The notes beneath the pieces were generated by a model. That model ran no database searches, was not told where the DNA came from, and saw only the letters and a list, made by a program, of their open reading frames with translations. A stretch of DNA of 64,000 bases from Neospora caninum Liverpool (lineage: Eukaryota > Apicomplexa > Conoidasida > Eucoccidiorida > Sarcocystidae), in contig NC_018388.1 in the NCBI RefSeq assembly GCF_000208865.1, positions 558,001 to 622,000 on the forward strand. The letters run 5' to 3'. Within the stretch, counting starts at the first letter, position 1. Each line of letters begins with the position of its first letter. Positions 24,001 through 35,000 of this stretch are shown piece after piece. A program made the position numbers and the translations under genes.

Positions 24001-24719
24001 GCTAGCGCGTCGAGAAAGTCCCGTTTGTTTTCCTTTTTCCTCTGAACGGTGTCTAGGGTCGAATCATTAGAGTCCACTCGCGATCTCCTATAGGGCGGCA
24101 GGCAGATGCATGGTGTGAATCCTTTGCTCTCACACGAACCTTGATTCCGTTTTCCGGGTGCAGACGACTCGAACCGCTTCTCTTTCTCTTTTGTTTTTCA
24201 TCTTCTTCGGTCGAGGTGCACTTGCGACAGCCTACCGTGGGCTGTTTGCCACTACGAAGCCATCTTGGAACCGTCTGTGCTCCATTTTGTCGCTGGTCCC
24301 TGCGTTACTCCTTTCGGTTTTCGTCTCCAGTTGCACAGTTGGCGGGCGGGGATTCGGTGTTGTTTGCATCGAGTGGTTCGATTTGGCACTCAACGTTTCC
24401 ATATTTCACCAACCGGGATCCGCCCCGCGAGGGTACCACGGCATCGTCCACCTTCCACCTTTCGGACCATCTGAACGGTTTATTCTGCGCGTGCCTTTTC
24501 TTCTTGTTTCAAGTCGAAGGCTTCTTGAAGCAGTCGTCAACTGTCTTGCACGGTTCTACGAAAGGAGCGCAGGCTCTGCGCCGGCTACTCTTCGTCGCTA
24601 TCAGCGTCTCACCAGTCGAGACTCTGCCGTGGACACCCCACTGCCCCTACGCGAGCGGATGCGCTGCCATTCTTTCGTGTACTTTCTCACCTGCATTTCT
24701 TCGGGCAACAAGCAACAAC
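21052..24719. other. Gene-poor interval, no gene recognised
   Basis: 3.7 kb between TatD and the next plus-strand frame. Microsatellites stop at about 21230. Overlapping open frames on both strands at 21631-22260 and 22134-22544 have no domain and no splice pattern. The frame upstream of 24720 (24141-24719) is open but looks like a leader: Ser/Phe/Leu-rich and without homology that I can see. A 5' UTR or an unrecognised non-coding transcript could lie here. Confidence 0.5.
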
Positions 24720-25493
24720 ATGGCTCGCCTTGATTCGGATTTTTCTGTGGCACGCAAGGAGGTGGAAACCGAGATACAGCGGAGGAACGCGAAAAACCTA
24801 GTGCGTCCCTCCTCTCTGTCCAGGAGTGCCGGTGAGTGTTCTACCTGGGGTCTGTCAGAGGCGGATTCTCGTCGAACGGTCGTTCCTCCAGTGGAGAGTC
24901 AGCTCGTCGTCGAGGCAGACGTCTCTTTTGCTGAGTCGCCAACAGCCTTGCATCAGGCTGCCTCTACGTACCCGTCTCCTTTCTCTGCTGCTTCGACTTG
25001 CTCATCATGCTCCCCTGCCTCTCTCTCATCATCTCCATTCAACAAGACCGCTTGGTTCGCAGGCGCTCTTTCGACCGTCCCTCCACCACTGCAGCCCTCT
25101 TCGGCAATACCTGGTGATGCGCGCAACGTACACAAGTCTCTCCTTCCTGGAGAGGTGGCTTTTTCTCCGTCACACGCGTCGAGTCAGAGTTCCTCTCCAG
25201 CTGGACGCACACCAGTGGGCCCCGGCGTGCACCCGCGAACCATCTTGCACTTTCCGCTCCCATCCTCCAAGCGAACTGACCTCGTGTACTCCTCCCCCAA
25301 TACGAGGCCCGCCGCGCCAGCTCTTCGCGGTAGCATGTCGCCTTTTCTGAGGAAAACAAATGAAGAAACGCTCGCTTCTCCTTCACACGCTCTGTCGCCG
25401 TCCGCTATTGCTCGTCTCATCAGCATTCGAGCAGGGCCGCTGACGTTCTCGGAAGCTGAGGAAGAGAAACAGAAAGGAAAAGAAGATTTCTAA
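24720..25493 (+). CDS. Hypothetical Ser/Pro-rich protein
   Basis: Open frame of 257 residues from the ATG at 24720, ending at TAA before 25494. I do not recognise a family. The N-terminal 30 residues (MARLDSDFSVARKEVETEIQ and on) look helical and charged; the centre is Ser/Pro/Ala-rich and probably disordered; the end is acidic-basic (EAEEEKQKGKEDF). The frame is open upstream to 24141, but that part has a different, hydrophobic composition, so I start at 24720, whose context (ACAACATGG) fits the usual A at -3 preference. It could also be the last exon of a longer gene. No signal peptide or membrane helix from this start. Confidence 0.5.
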   Translation: MARLDSDFSVARKEVETEIQRRNAKNLVRPSSLSRSAGECSTWGLSEADSRRTVVPPVESQLVVEADVSFAESPTALHQAASTYPSPFSAASTCSSCSPASLSSSPFNKTAWFAGALSTVPPPLQPSSAIPGDARNVHKSLLPGEVAFSPSHASSQSSSPAGRTPVGPGVHPRTILHFPLPSSKRTDLVYSSPNTRPAAPALRGSMSPFLRKTNEETLASPSHALSPSAIARLISIRAGPLTFSEAEEEKQKGKEDF

Positions 25494-28046
25494 GAGTCGT
25501 TTGGTCACGTTCCGAGGAAAGGGACCGGAAGCGCCCCTCGTGTCTGTGTCCGCTACTGTGTCACCATGCAAAGCTGTCCAGAAAGAGGCGGACAAGCAGT
25601 CGAAAGTTGTAAACGTTTGTGTCACAAAAGCCTTCAGTCTCTCTGAACCCCACCTGCAGGTGCCAGTGGCTTCAGGCAGCAGAATAAAAAGGACCACGAG
25701 CCACGAGGTTCAGTACAGAACTCTGTGAGTTCCCCGGTGAGGCTGAGTATACGAGCCCCAACTCTTCACGTGGCGATCCACCTTCGCCTCTCGCAATCAA
25801 CTCAGTTCGTCTAAAAGTGCACAGAGCTGTTTCTCTGTTCCAGCGGGACACGTCCGGAAATGACGGCGTGCCTCCGCAGCAACGGGCGATAACAATCATG
25901 CCAGTCCTCGAGTTACACGTCTCCTAAAATAGCTCTTTTGAAGACGGGGCAACAGCTGGATAAGAATCCGCGTTTCGGTCTTCCCCTGATATTTTTGGGT
26001 GTACCCTGTTCCTGCTATGGCCATCGTCTGGGATGGGATGTGATGGACAGACGTTTTGCACAGCGCACATATACGGCAAACGCGCCTGACCTTCCCTGTT
26101 CCCCATGAAGAGAAAATGCGCAAGTGGGAACGGAAATTTTCATTTATTTTACCACGTTGTTTCGCGTGCACTGTAATTCAGACAACTTTCAACGCAAGAG
26201 GTTTCCGTCCTAGATCAGATGCGTCTTTTATGTCCCACCCGTGGAAACACAAAGCATCGAAATCTACATGGATTGAAGCACCAAAGCCGCTGAGCCCTCG
26301 TGATGCATCCAAACTGCGAAATGTGGGCACGTATTCACGCGTCATTTTTCAACTCTGTGGATCTCCTACTTTTCTCGTCCCATCCAGCACGTAGGAGACA
26401 CGTCGACTCCTTCGCTTTCTGTCCATCCAAACGTATTCGCATATACATGCACGGATGCGTATATGTATGCAAGGTTATACGAGGACCGTTATAAGAGCTG
26501 ACCTCCAGCACCGAAGCGACAGGTACCACACGGCGTGTCTATACGTCCTGTTGGATTCCTCCTCCGGTTGGGCGCACCGCTTTTGTGTTCTTGCCTGAAT
26601 GGTTTCCGTTTTTCGGTCCCTGGCAACAAAGGCCGTACACGTGGGAACTAAGACCAACAAAACCGAAAACATATTACGTGTTTTGTGCATACGTCCTGAC
26701 TTTCTGCGTCTTCTCTTTTGTTGCCAGCGAACAGAGTGAGGCCGATGAGAGTTTCGTTGGCGCTGTGCATAGGACTCTTCTCGTCCTTCCGTGAGACTCT
26801 GTCTTCTGAATTCTCTACCTCTCAACACAGATTCGACGCGTTCATGTTGAGATTCCATACGCGCAATCAGTGCAGAGTCCTTCTCTCGCCTAGAATGTGT
26901 TGACGCCAAAAAACGCGACTAAGTCCCTGCAGGTAGCTTGCACCTAAAAACTCTTTAGTGCCGTCAGATAATTCCCCCAGTGCGGCGCAACCCTTGTGCC
27001 AAAAGAGTCGGCACAACTGACCACAAACACTCGAGAGGGCCGAACGAGAACTTCTCATTCGCTACCAGCGTCGTTTGTTTGAGGTGCTGTTGCGTCCATG
27101 TGAGCAGGCTTCGGCGGCGCTGTAAGAATCTCTCTTGGTTCGAAAACGTTGTCCTTCCATTACCGCAATCAGGCGTTCGAGGTGACGGCGAACTCAGAAA
27201 AGATCGACATCAGCCACCAACACGAAACGGGGAGAGGGACAAGAGCGCCTCTTCACAGGTGTGTGGTAGCGGCATGTTTCGGAGAGAAGAGAGCGTGACA
27301 TAAGGACAAAAGGACGCTTTAGAAACGCGGAAAAAAGTGGAATCCAGAAACCGAACAGACAGCGGAGGCTCACGGAGACCGGTAAAAACATCTGCGAAGC
27401 ACGGATCGGGCCAACATCGCTAGGCACAGATCCATACCACTGGAGACAGCATGCACGACCAGGCAGGAAACTCACCTCGAAAAGGCCCGCCTTTCGTACC
27501 TTGTCTTCTCTCTATTCTTATGTCACGCATGTCAGCTAAAGCCATTGCTTTCATTGGACAAAAGATGAGGCTCCTCTGAGCCGGAACTCGCGACTAAGCC
27601 GTCACGACCTCCCTGACAGCGGTGATGCGAAAGGCCTCACCAGGCCTGTGGGCCTCGCCTCTAGCCACCTGTCCTTGCATGCAGTGTCATTAAAAAACCC
27701 AAGTCGGGCACATCATCAGCGAAGCTCCAACAGTCGAACCTAACCGGATCGTCGTCTTACTCCACTCCATAGGCATTCGAAAAGTACTGTAAATCCACCA
27801 GGCTATTCCACTTCTGGTATATGTACGTATCTCTACATATGTATGTCTTTACAGTTGAATACACTTACATTTATATATATGTATATATATGCACAAGGAC
27901 ACGTATGCAGGCATGCATAAATGCAAAACTGTATATATATATATATATATACATACATATATATATGGAGATACATATCTGTATAGCTAACACTGCCTAC
28001 CTATACGTAAGAGTGCATATATGCCTTGAACAAACAAGCACATGCG
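25494..28046. other. Gene-poor interval, downstream of RPA2 and the hypothetical gene
   Basis: 2.5 kb between convergent genes. AT tracts at about 27867-27967. No recognised coding sequence. A good donor-like sequence (minus strand, near 27478) was examined as a possible further RPA2 exon but could not be joined in frame. Confidence 0.5.
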
Positions 28047-30662
28047 TTATCTGCCAGCGTATCCGTGCGACGGCGAAAGCGCGGAAGAAGTCAAAGGCTT
28101 CTGTGCAGAGGCGTGTGAGCCGGCGGGCCCTCGTGCCACTGGCAGCTGAGCCTCAAGAGGGTCAGGCAGCTGCTGGCCGAAAAACTTGATTTTTACGAAT
28201 GCACTACAGCAGTCTGCTTCGTGGAACAGAAGGTCGCCTGCACAGAAACGAGACGCAAACGAGAGGAAAAGAAAACAATGTTCTCAAAACGACCACATTT
28301 TTGGCCGTTCACGTCGGGAACGAGAAAGCAGAGAGACGCAAAGGCACTTCTAACCAGCAAACAAAACCTCTCAAACTGCGTGCAGCCAGACGACAATGCT
28401 GGCGGCGCATGCAGAACCTCCGTCCATTTGCGGGAAACGAAAAAATAAAACAAACTGGAGACGCGACCTCAAGAATGAAAAGAGAGTTGACATTTATGCG
28501 TTCCCGATCTTTGCACAGTCATATCTGTATGTCCACACACGCGCATATATATATATATATATGCATCTCCTGGAAGAAGTATCTGTATACGGTTGTCGAT
28601 TCAAAGTGATGTACATGTATATATTTGTTTGCGTGTGAAGGCAGGAGAGAACGTGAGGGCCGCAGAAGACAAATGGCTGCCTAGACTGCGTTCGGTTTCA
28701 AAACCCCGTAGAATGCATTTATCGTCCGAAACCCGAGAACCCTTCACCTGCTGCGAACCTTCCCGAGTGTCAAAGGAAGGGCGAAGCGGAACAAATAAGC
28801 TTTTTCGTGATGTTTCTGCTGTCTCCTTTCCGACCCCGATAATCTCACCCGCTGACGTGACGGGCCTCACTGCATGCACCCGCAGCATCGGCACAGCCTG
28901 TCCGAGAGTCGACATCTGGCCATAGACCCGAACGTAGTTGTTCACCTGGAGGGCGGCCTGCGTCGAAAACAGAAACAGCCACCAAACGCAAGGTGAAAGA
29001 GAGGCTCGAAAGGCCGATGACGCAGCGGGGGAAGACAGGCGCAGACGAAGAGAAACAGAAGAGCGTTGAGGCACTTAGTCTCGTCAGATTCCCCGGAGAC
29101 CGTTGTTGGTTTCCCCCCGCTTCCCTGGCACTGTTTCAACCCGTGTCGCTCGTATCTTGTCTGTATGGTTCTTCCGCACACGGCCTTTTCTTCAGAGAGA
29201 GGAGACACCCGGCCTACCTCGACGCGCTTTTGCTTGTAAGGCGTGATGTCGTCGCCGAGCAGCCACTCGCAGTCGACCACACCCGTGCCGTCTTCGAGTT
29301 CGAAGCAGGCGCGGCCTGCAGAGTAGTCAATCGGCCCCGCACTCGCTTCCGGCAGGTGTCCAGACACCCGAGAGACGCGGCCGATGATCCGCAGCAGGTG
29401 GAGGGGCGGGGCTGGAGGCGGCGCCAGAGAGATCGCAGATTCGTCCGGTTTTTCCGCAAACGCATTCATAACTGCTCCTGAGACAAGTCGCGAATACGGA
29501 GAGAAAACAAGCGAGCAGAAAAAAGAGATGCAGGGGAGTTTGCAGACGAACAAAGAAAAACGAGCTGTGGGACTGCCGTTGGTGAAAATCAACAGCGGAA
29601 GGCGAGAAGGAGAAAAAGGAGAGGAAGAGAAAACGAGAGGAAGAGAGAACGAGAGAAAGATAGGAAGAGGGAAAGAGAGGAAGAGACAATGAGAGAAAGC
29701 GGTGAGAGAAGGCTCGGAAGATAGAAACTCAGGATAAGAAGGGAGGAAGCGAGAGGACGAAGGCTGCAGGGAGAGCGAGTGGGGGGGGGGGGGGGGTTTG
29801 TCTCAGCAGGGCGATAGAGAAACTATAAGAGAGAGAAGCTCGTCTGGGCGGTCGAGAGATGAGGGCCTCACCGATTTTGACGGGCATGAAGGTGTTTTGT
29901 TGGTGGCTTGGCATGGCACCAGGTTGCGTTGCGCCTGCGCCTGCATGCATCAAAAAGCCTCCGCCGTCGAAGTCGCCTGCGAGCAACCAGGGAAAACGAT
30001 CGGTCCATGAAACCACGAACCAGGGGAGGCAGGCAGCTGGAAAGAGGAGGGTAGAGCTTCCGGAAGACGTTTGATAAAATGCATTCGCCTTTTCTCAGAC
30101 AACGCAGGGACACACACGCCGATCCGACCATTCCCTTTTGCTCAACACCCCAACTGCCACAGCTTTCCAAACGACCTGCGTCTCATTATTCTCTTTCCAA
30201 AAAACACCAAACAAAGTGCACCAATATATATATATATAATTTTGTGTAGATAGAGCTCTTTGTGTACAGAAAGGTAATTAGCGTGAATGGGAACCTGTGG
30301 ACAGGTGTGAAAGTCGAAATGAAGACAGGGGTCCCAGATCTGCACATGCCGAGCAACATGGCTGAAGACACGAGAGCTGTAGATACACCGAGAGCGAAGG
30401 AAAAGGAGGGGATACAGATGTCGTAGCGGTTCAGGTAGCTACCGGCCTATGTCTGAGAAAAATCAAGTTTTAACTTACCTGTGCCAAACATCGCTCCTGT
30501 CGGGTCTCCCGTGGCGAGGAAACCTCCGTCGCCTTGGAAGCCGCCGCCGAAGGCATCCAGTGGAGCGCCGCCCCCGAATCCTCCCTCGTCGCCGAACTCT
30601 CCGCCGAGGCCTCGGCCGAATTGGCGGGAGCCATCTGCGCCTGGATCGTGGCCAAAATCCAT
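28047..30662 (-). CDS. RPA2: Replication protein A 32 kDa subunit (RPA2)
   Basis: Middle subunit of the single-stranded DNA-binding RPA trimer used in replication and repair. Minus-strand exons: 30662-30479, 29976-29872, 29477-29218, 28957-28849 and 28237-28047, with closing phases, about 283 residues. The N terminus is Gly/Asp-rich (MDFGHDPGADGSRQF), as in other RPA2 proteins. NTFMPVKIG and RIIGRVSRVSGHLPE lead into the OB fold; GTGVVDCEWLLGDD matches the usual DDMTG...WLGQDD motif; NNYVRVYGQMSTLGQAV and LRVHAVRPVTSAGD are the distal strands; the last exon begins GDLLFHEADCCSAFVKIKFF, the closing helix. The frame then ends after about 43 low-complexity residues. The C-terminal winged-helix domain expected in RPA2 was not found, so either the last exon splices onward by a site I missed or the domain is absent. 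It is divergent from the DDX52 gene. Confidence 0.85.
29781..29796 (+). repeat. Poly-G homopolymer (16 G)
   Basis: Sixteen consecutive G on the plus strand, in intron 2 of RPA2, so C-rich in the transcript. It sits in a purine-rich block (29640-29780). Confidence 0.95.
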
Positions 30663-32038
30663 TGAGGAGACGCGAAAAAGGACACACACGACGACCAAGC
30701 TGCTGAAAGGGCCGGTGTACATACACCCACCGCAACCCCGAGATGTGTCGGCGAGTTTCGGCGGCTGGGGTCTTACGACGGCATGCTCCAGACAGACTTG
30801 GAGAGAGGAAATCCGCGCTTTGTGTTTTTTTTGCTGCAAGTGTTGCGGGGAAGTGAAGAGACCGCTGCGAAAGGAAAGCCACGCGCCCCGACAAGACACT
30901 CGAGAATTCAGGCAACGCTTGCCGCGTCGCGAGAGAAATGGGGCTGCAAAGTGTGAAAATACTGGGAGGGGAAGAGAAAAGAGACGGCGTTAGAACGGGA
31001 GAAAAAAATGCTTGGAGGGTTCTGTGGAACCGAATGGCAGAAGACGGACCTCGGTGAGCACCGACGCTCCAGGTCTGGAGGGTGTGCACGTAACGGCAGC
31101 CAAGAAAGGAAAAACAGGGTCTCAGAAATCCTCACATCCGTGAAGACAAATCTGCGTCCACACCAGTGGAAATCTTCAGGTGTCTGTACGCCCCAGACTG
31201 GTGGCGGCAAAAATGTCTCGACACGAGCAACGCTCTTTTTCTCAGTTGGTTCTCCCAACCGTCAACTCTATCGAGTCTTGTGTTTTCGAGAGCGCTTTTT
31301 GTGGGCGAGCTGCATGCAGTGTTTTTGACTCGACGCCCATGCAGCTTCACGGTCGCTTCTCGATCCTTCTTTCTGTTTTTCTCGTGGACGTCGAGATGTA
31401 TCTCTTTGGAAATTCGTTTCCCCTCCCTTTCGTGCCCTTCTTTTTGCGAGACTTCCCCCAAGTTTTTTCCTTGACTTCTTTCTCCAAGTCTCCTCTTTTC
31501 TAGCCTGGCCGTCACCTCGAACTTTTTTGTCGGGGCGGTGGCAACAAACGTCGAGCCCTTGGCTCTTCATTATAAAGAAAAGGAAGAGAACGCTGCCTTT
31601 CCCTTTTTCTCCCTCCTCTCGCTCCAGGGTTCCCAACAGAGGCGACAAACCCTTGAGGCTGGGCAATCGACTCAAAAGACGCGTAACGGCGCGCGTTGCA
31701 CCTGGCCCCACACAAACGATGGGAACCGCGAGATAGCATTTTCCAACTTTTCTTCTGCTCCGTTCTCCTGATCTCTTGCTCACCTGCGTCATTATCAAGT
31801 GTCAAGACAGGCCAACAGGCTGCGACATCCGGGCAGAGAAAGAGGAGGGCGAGAGTGTTTCGACACGAAGAGTCAGACTCTCTACGACCAGCCAGCTTGT
31901 TCCAACCGGGCGCTGGCCGATTTCTTCTCCGATCCCCTCCTTCCAAACCGACCCTTCCGTCGCTCCCGTCTTCCTGCAGCCTCAGAGTCCGTGCTTATTC
32001 TATCGCGCGTTCTCGTGCCTCTTGCCGTTACCCCCGAG
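30663..32038. promoter_or_regulatory. Divergent promoter region between RPA2 (-) and DDX52 (+)
   Basis: 1.4 kb between divergent start codons, with TGCATGC at 31311-31317. The DDX52 frame is open upstream of its chosen ATG to 31799, so the distal part could be leader or extra N-terminal coding. Motif seen; promoter role inferred. Confidence 0.5.
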
Positions 32039-35000
32039 ATGCCTGCAGACGATGTTCTCTCAGTCCTCCTGCGAGGCACGCGCCTCAGCAGGAAACAAGA
32101 TCACCATGAATCGTCTTCCTCTTCGTCTGCGTCTCGCTTCTGTGTCTCCACCCCTGTGTTTCAGCTGCCTTCGCGCCGGAAAGAGGCTCGCGGGAAGTTG
32201 CATGCGGCGTCGCCTGAGGAGTCTGCGGAGCCTGTGGACTTCTTTGCCGTCTACGACAGCAGCTCTTCTCAAACGAATGAAAGAGGCGTTGGCCGCAAGG
32301 CGGCCAAGACCGGAGACAGCGCTCCCGACGCACCTTCGCGGCGTCTGTCGAAAGGAAAAAGAAGGACAAGGAACGCGTTTGACACGCCTCAAGACGGAGA
32401 CGAGAGCGAGGAGGAAGATCGCCTATCGGGATGCGACGGGAAGGCTCAACGCGCTCGCGAATTAACCACCACTGAAGCAGCCACGCTTCGCCGCAAGAAC
32501 CGAATCTACGTCAAGGCAGGGGCCGAGGTTCTCGTCCCCCCGCCGTTTTCTTCTTTTTCAGACTCTCTCTCTCCTCGAGCGTCTGAGGCGTCGACACAGG
32601 CGCCTCACAAAAAATCCCAGCAAGGCGGAAAGAACGCCGAGGAGCGCAAGCGGGAATTGGAGGGTCTTGGAAGTAGCGGAGAGGGCGGGAAACGCGCTTC
32701 TCTAGGTTTGCCACTCTGGCTGCAAGAGCGGTTGAAAGGTCGAAGCATTGAAAAGCCGACTCCGATACAAATGCAAGTACGCAGGGAGTGGGGGCAAAAG
32801 TAGAGACGCAGGAAGGAGGGAAAAGAGCGAGAGGAAAGCGAGAACATTCCAGGATCGCTGGGGAACTCACGGAGGCGAGCGGCCGTTCGCGACATCCAAG
32901 CGCGGAGGGTGGAGGTGTATGAAGGAGAGACATAGCGAAAATTCAATGTCAGCCTTAAACATCGGAAGATCAAGAGGTTGGGACAGAGAAGCGAAGACTG
33001 CTCGGTTGTCTGCAACTCGCTATCGAGGCATTGCCTTGCCTTTCCGGCTTCATACTTCCGGGACATACTTTTTTCCTTTTTTCCCCCTGTAGGCTCTTCC
33101 CCTGCTTCTTGGTGGTCAACACCTGCTCGCTACGGCTCCTACAGGCTCAGGAAAGACCTTTGCGTTCCTTCTTCCTCTTATCACCCTGTTGAAGGTAAGC
33201 CTGTTCAGGAGCGTCCAAGTTTCTTTTTTGGAAATGCGTGGCGCACGGCATCGCCGCCTCAGTCTCGTGCGGCAGATCGGAGCGAAATGTGCAGAAAAAA
33301 CGAGGAGAAAGCAAGCGGCCTGTCGCTAGCTCAGAGGCTCGCAACCTGCCAAACTCCACACATCTGGTTTGTATGGACCAGGCAGCGTCTTCGCGCCTCT
33401 GCATAAAACTCGAGAGGAAAGGGTGCGCAGCGCTACACGTGAAAACGGGAAGGAAGTGGCAGCATAACGTGATTAAAGTCGATCAAACGGAAGCCATATG
33501 TGAATGCCATGTGAGTGGGGCTCTCTCATTTCATATATATATATATATATATATATGTGTTATAAACGCATACATGCATATGTATGTACACAGAAACAGT
33601 CTGCGCTCTCTTCGTCTACATAGAGAGAAGTGTAGAAAAAGACATACCGTGATGGATGGATAGATAGATGGACGGATAGGCAGATATACATATGGGTAGA
33701 TGTTTGGATCTCGTTCAAGGGATAGGAAAACGAGCAGGTTACTGACTTGGCGTTTTATTGCTGAACTGACAGACGCGCATCTCGATGTCATAACCGTCAT
33801 ATATGTATACGCATATATATATATATATATGTATATATATGTCCCTGTAAAGCGTGGGTCACCCTGATACCGTGCAGAAGTCGATTTCCAGTTCCGCCGT
33901 CCAATCGTCTGCGCGCAAACCGGTACTGCGCTGTGTGCTATCCTCCTATGTCGAGGCGTTGCTGCCAAAGGAGGAGTCTGGGTGCGAATCATTTCTTTGC
34001 TTCCCCTTCTGCGATCTCATTTGGAAGCGAAAGAATTTTTCTCTCTTCCGCAGAGACCAGGGAAAGAGTTTGCGCGTCTCCTGGTCGTTTGCCCGTCCAG
34101 GGAGCTCGCGAAACAGACCCAGCGTGAATTCGACAGTCTTGCAGGTGAGCACTCGCTGAACTGAGCGCGTGGAATTGAAGCGTGTCTCTCTTCCCCTACG
34201 CTGTCCCTCTTCCCCAACGGCGGCAGCTCTATCGTTCTCGACAAAGACCAAGGTTCACGCACATCATCGTAGATTCCCACTTCAAGGTTTACGTACCATG
34301 CTGCTTAATTTGATATATGACAATACACACGCCTCTTAAAGCATCTCTCAGGTTTCCAGATCCACGATGAGTAGGGGTGAAAGCGTGTTTGATATAAATA
34401 CCTTCAGGTACAAAGCCGGGCTGTGGAGTCATGTCCTGTAAGGGAAGTCGCCCCCATTTTCAGGACGGCTTCCGTTTGCACCCTGGAGGCTGCGTCTTGT
34501 CACATCCACTAGTCCGTAGACCTCTACAGTCATATATGGATTTAGGCGTCCATTTCCGTCCATTTAGGTGTATGTTTTTCTCTCTATATCTCGCGATGGC
34601 GCATACGGCTCACGGACAGATGTACATACACCCCATGCACGCGTATCATTTTCCCTGGGTCTTTGCTCAGGTGCGCGAGGGTTCCGATGTCGTCTTTTAG
34701 ACGAGCAAAAACAGGGCACAGACCAGCCGCTCTCACAAGCGAAGCGCGTCGATGCAGTTGCCACAACTCCTCTTCGACTGGTCCAATTTCTTCGCGACGG
34801 CCGCGTGAGTCTCGTCTTTTGCAAAGACCCGCTTCAGAAGAAAACGACTGTCTTTCGCGGTTTGGCAAGTAGACGGCAAGTCGCTTTGTTCCCTGTAATC
34901 GCCATTCGAGTCACACTTAGGTGCAACCGACGGCGTGAAGCAAATAAATTTGTCTCTCCTTTTCCTTTCTCTCGCCGTAGACCTCTGGCGTGAGTTTGTG

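Noticed and set aside
24141..24719. N-terminal extension of the hypothetical protein
   Set aside because: The upstream open part is hydrophobic and Ser/Phe-rich, unlike the rest, and overlaps another open frame; the ATG at 24720 has a better context.
27194..27560. Downstream RPA2 winged-helix exon
   Set aside because: A donor-like GAG/GTGAGT exists near 27478, but none of the frames resembles the winged helix and no in-phase join to 28047-28237 was found.
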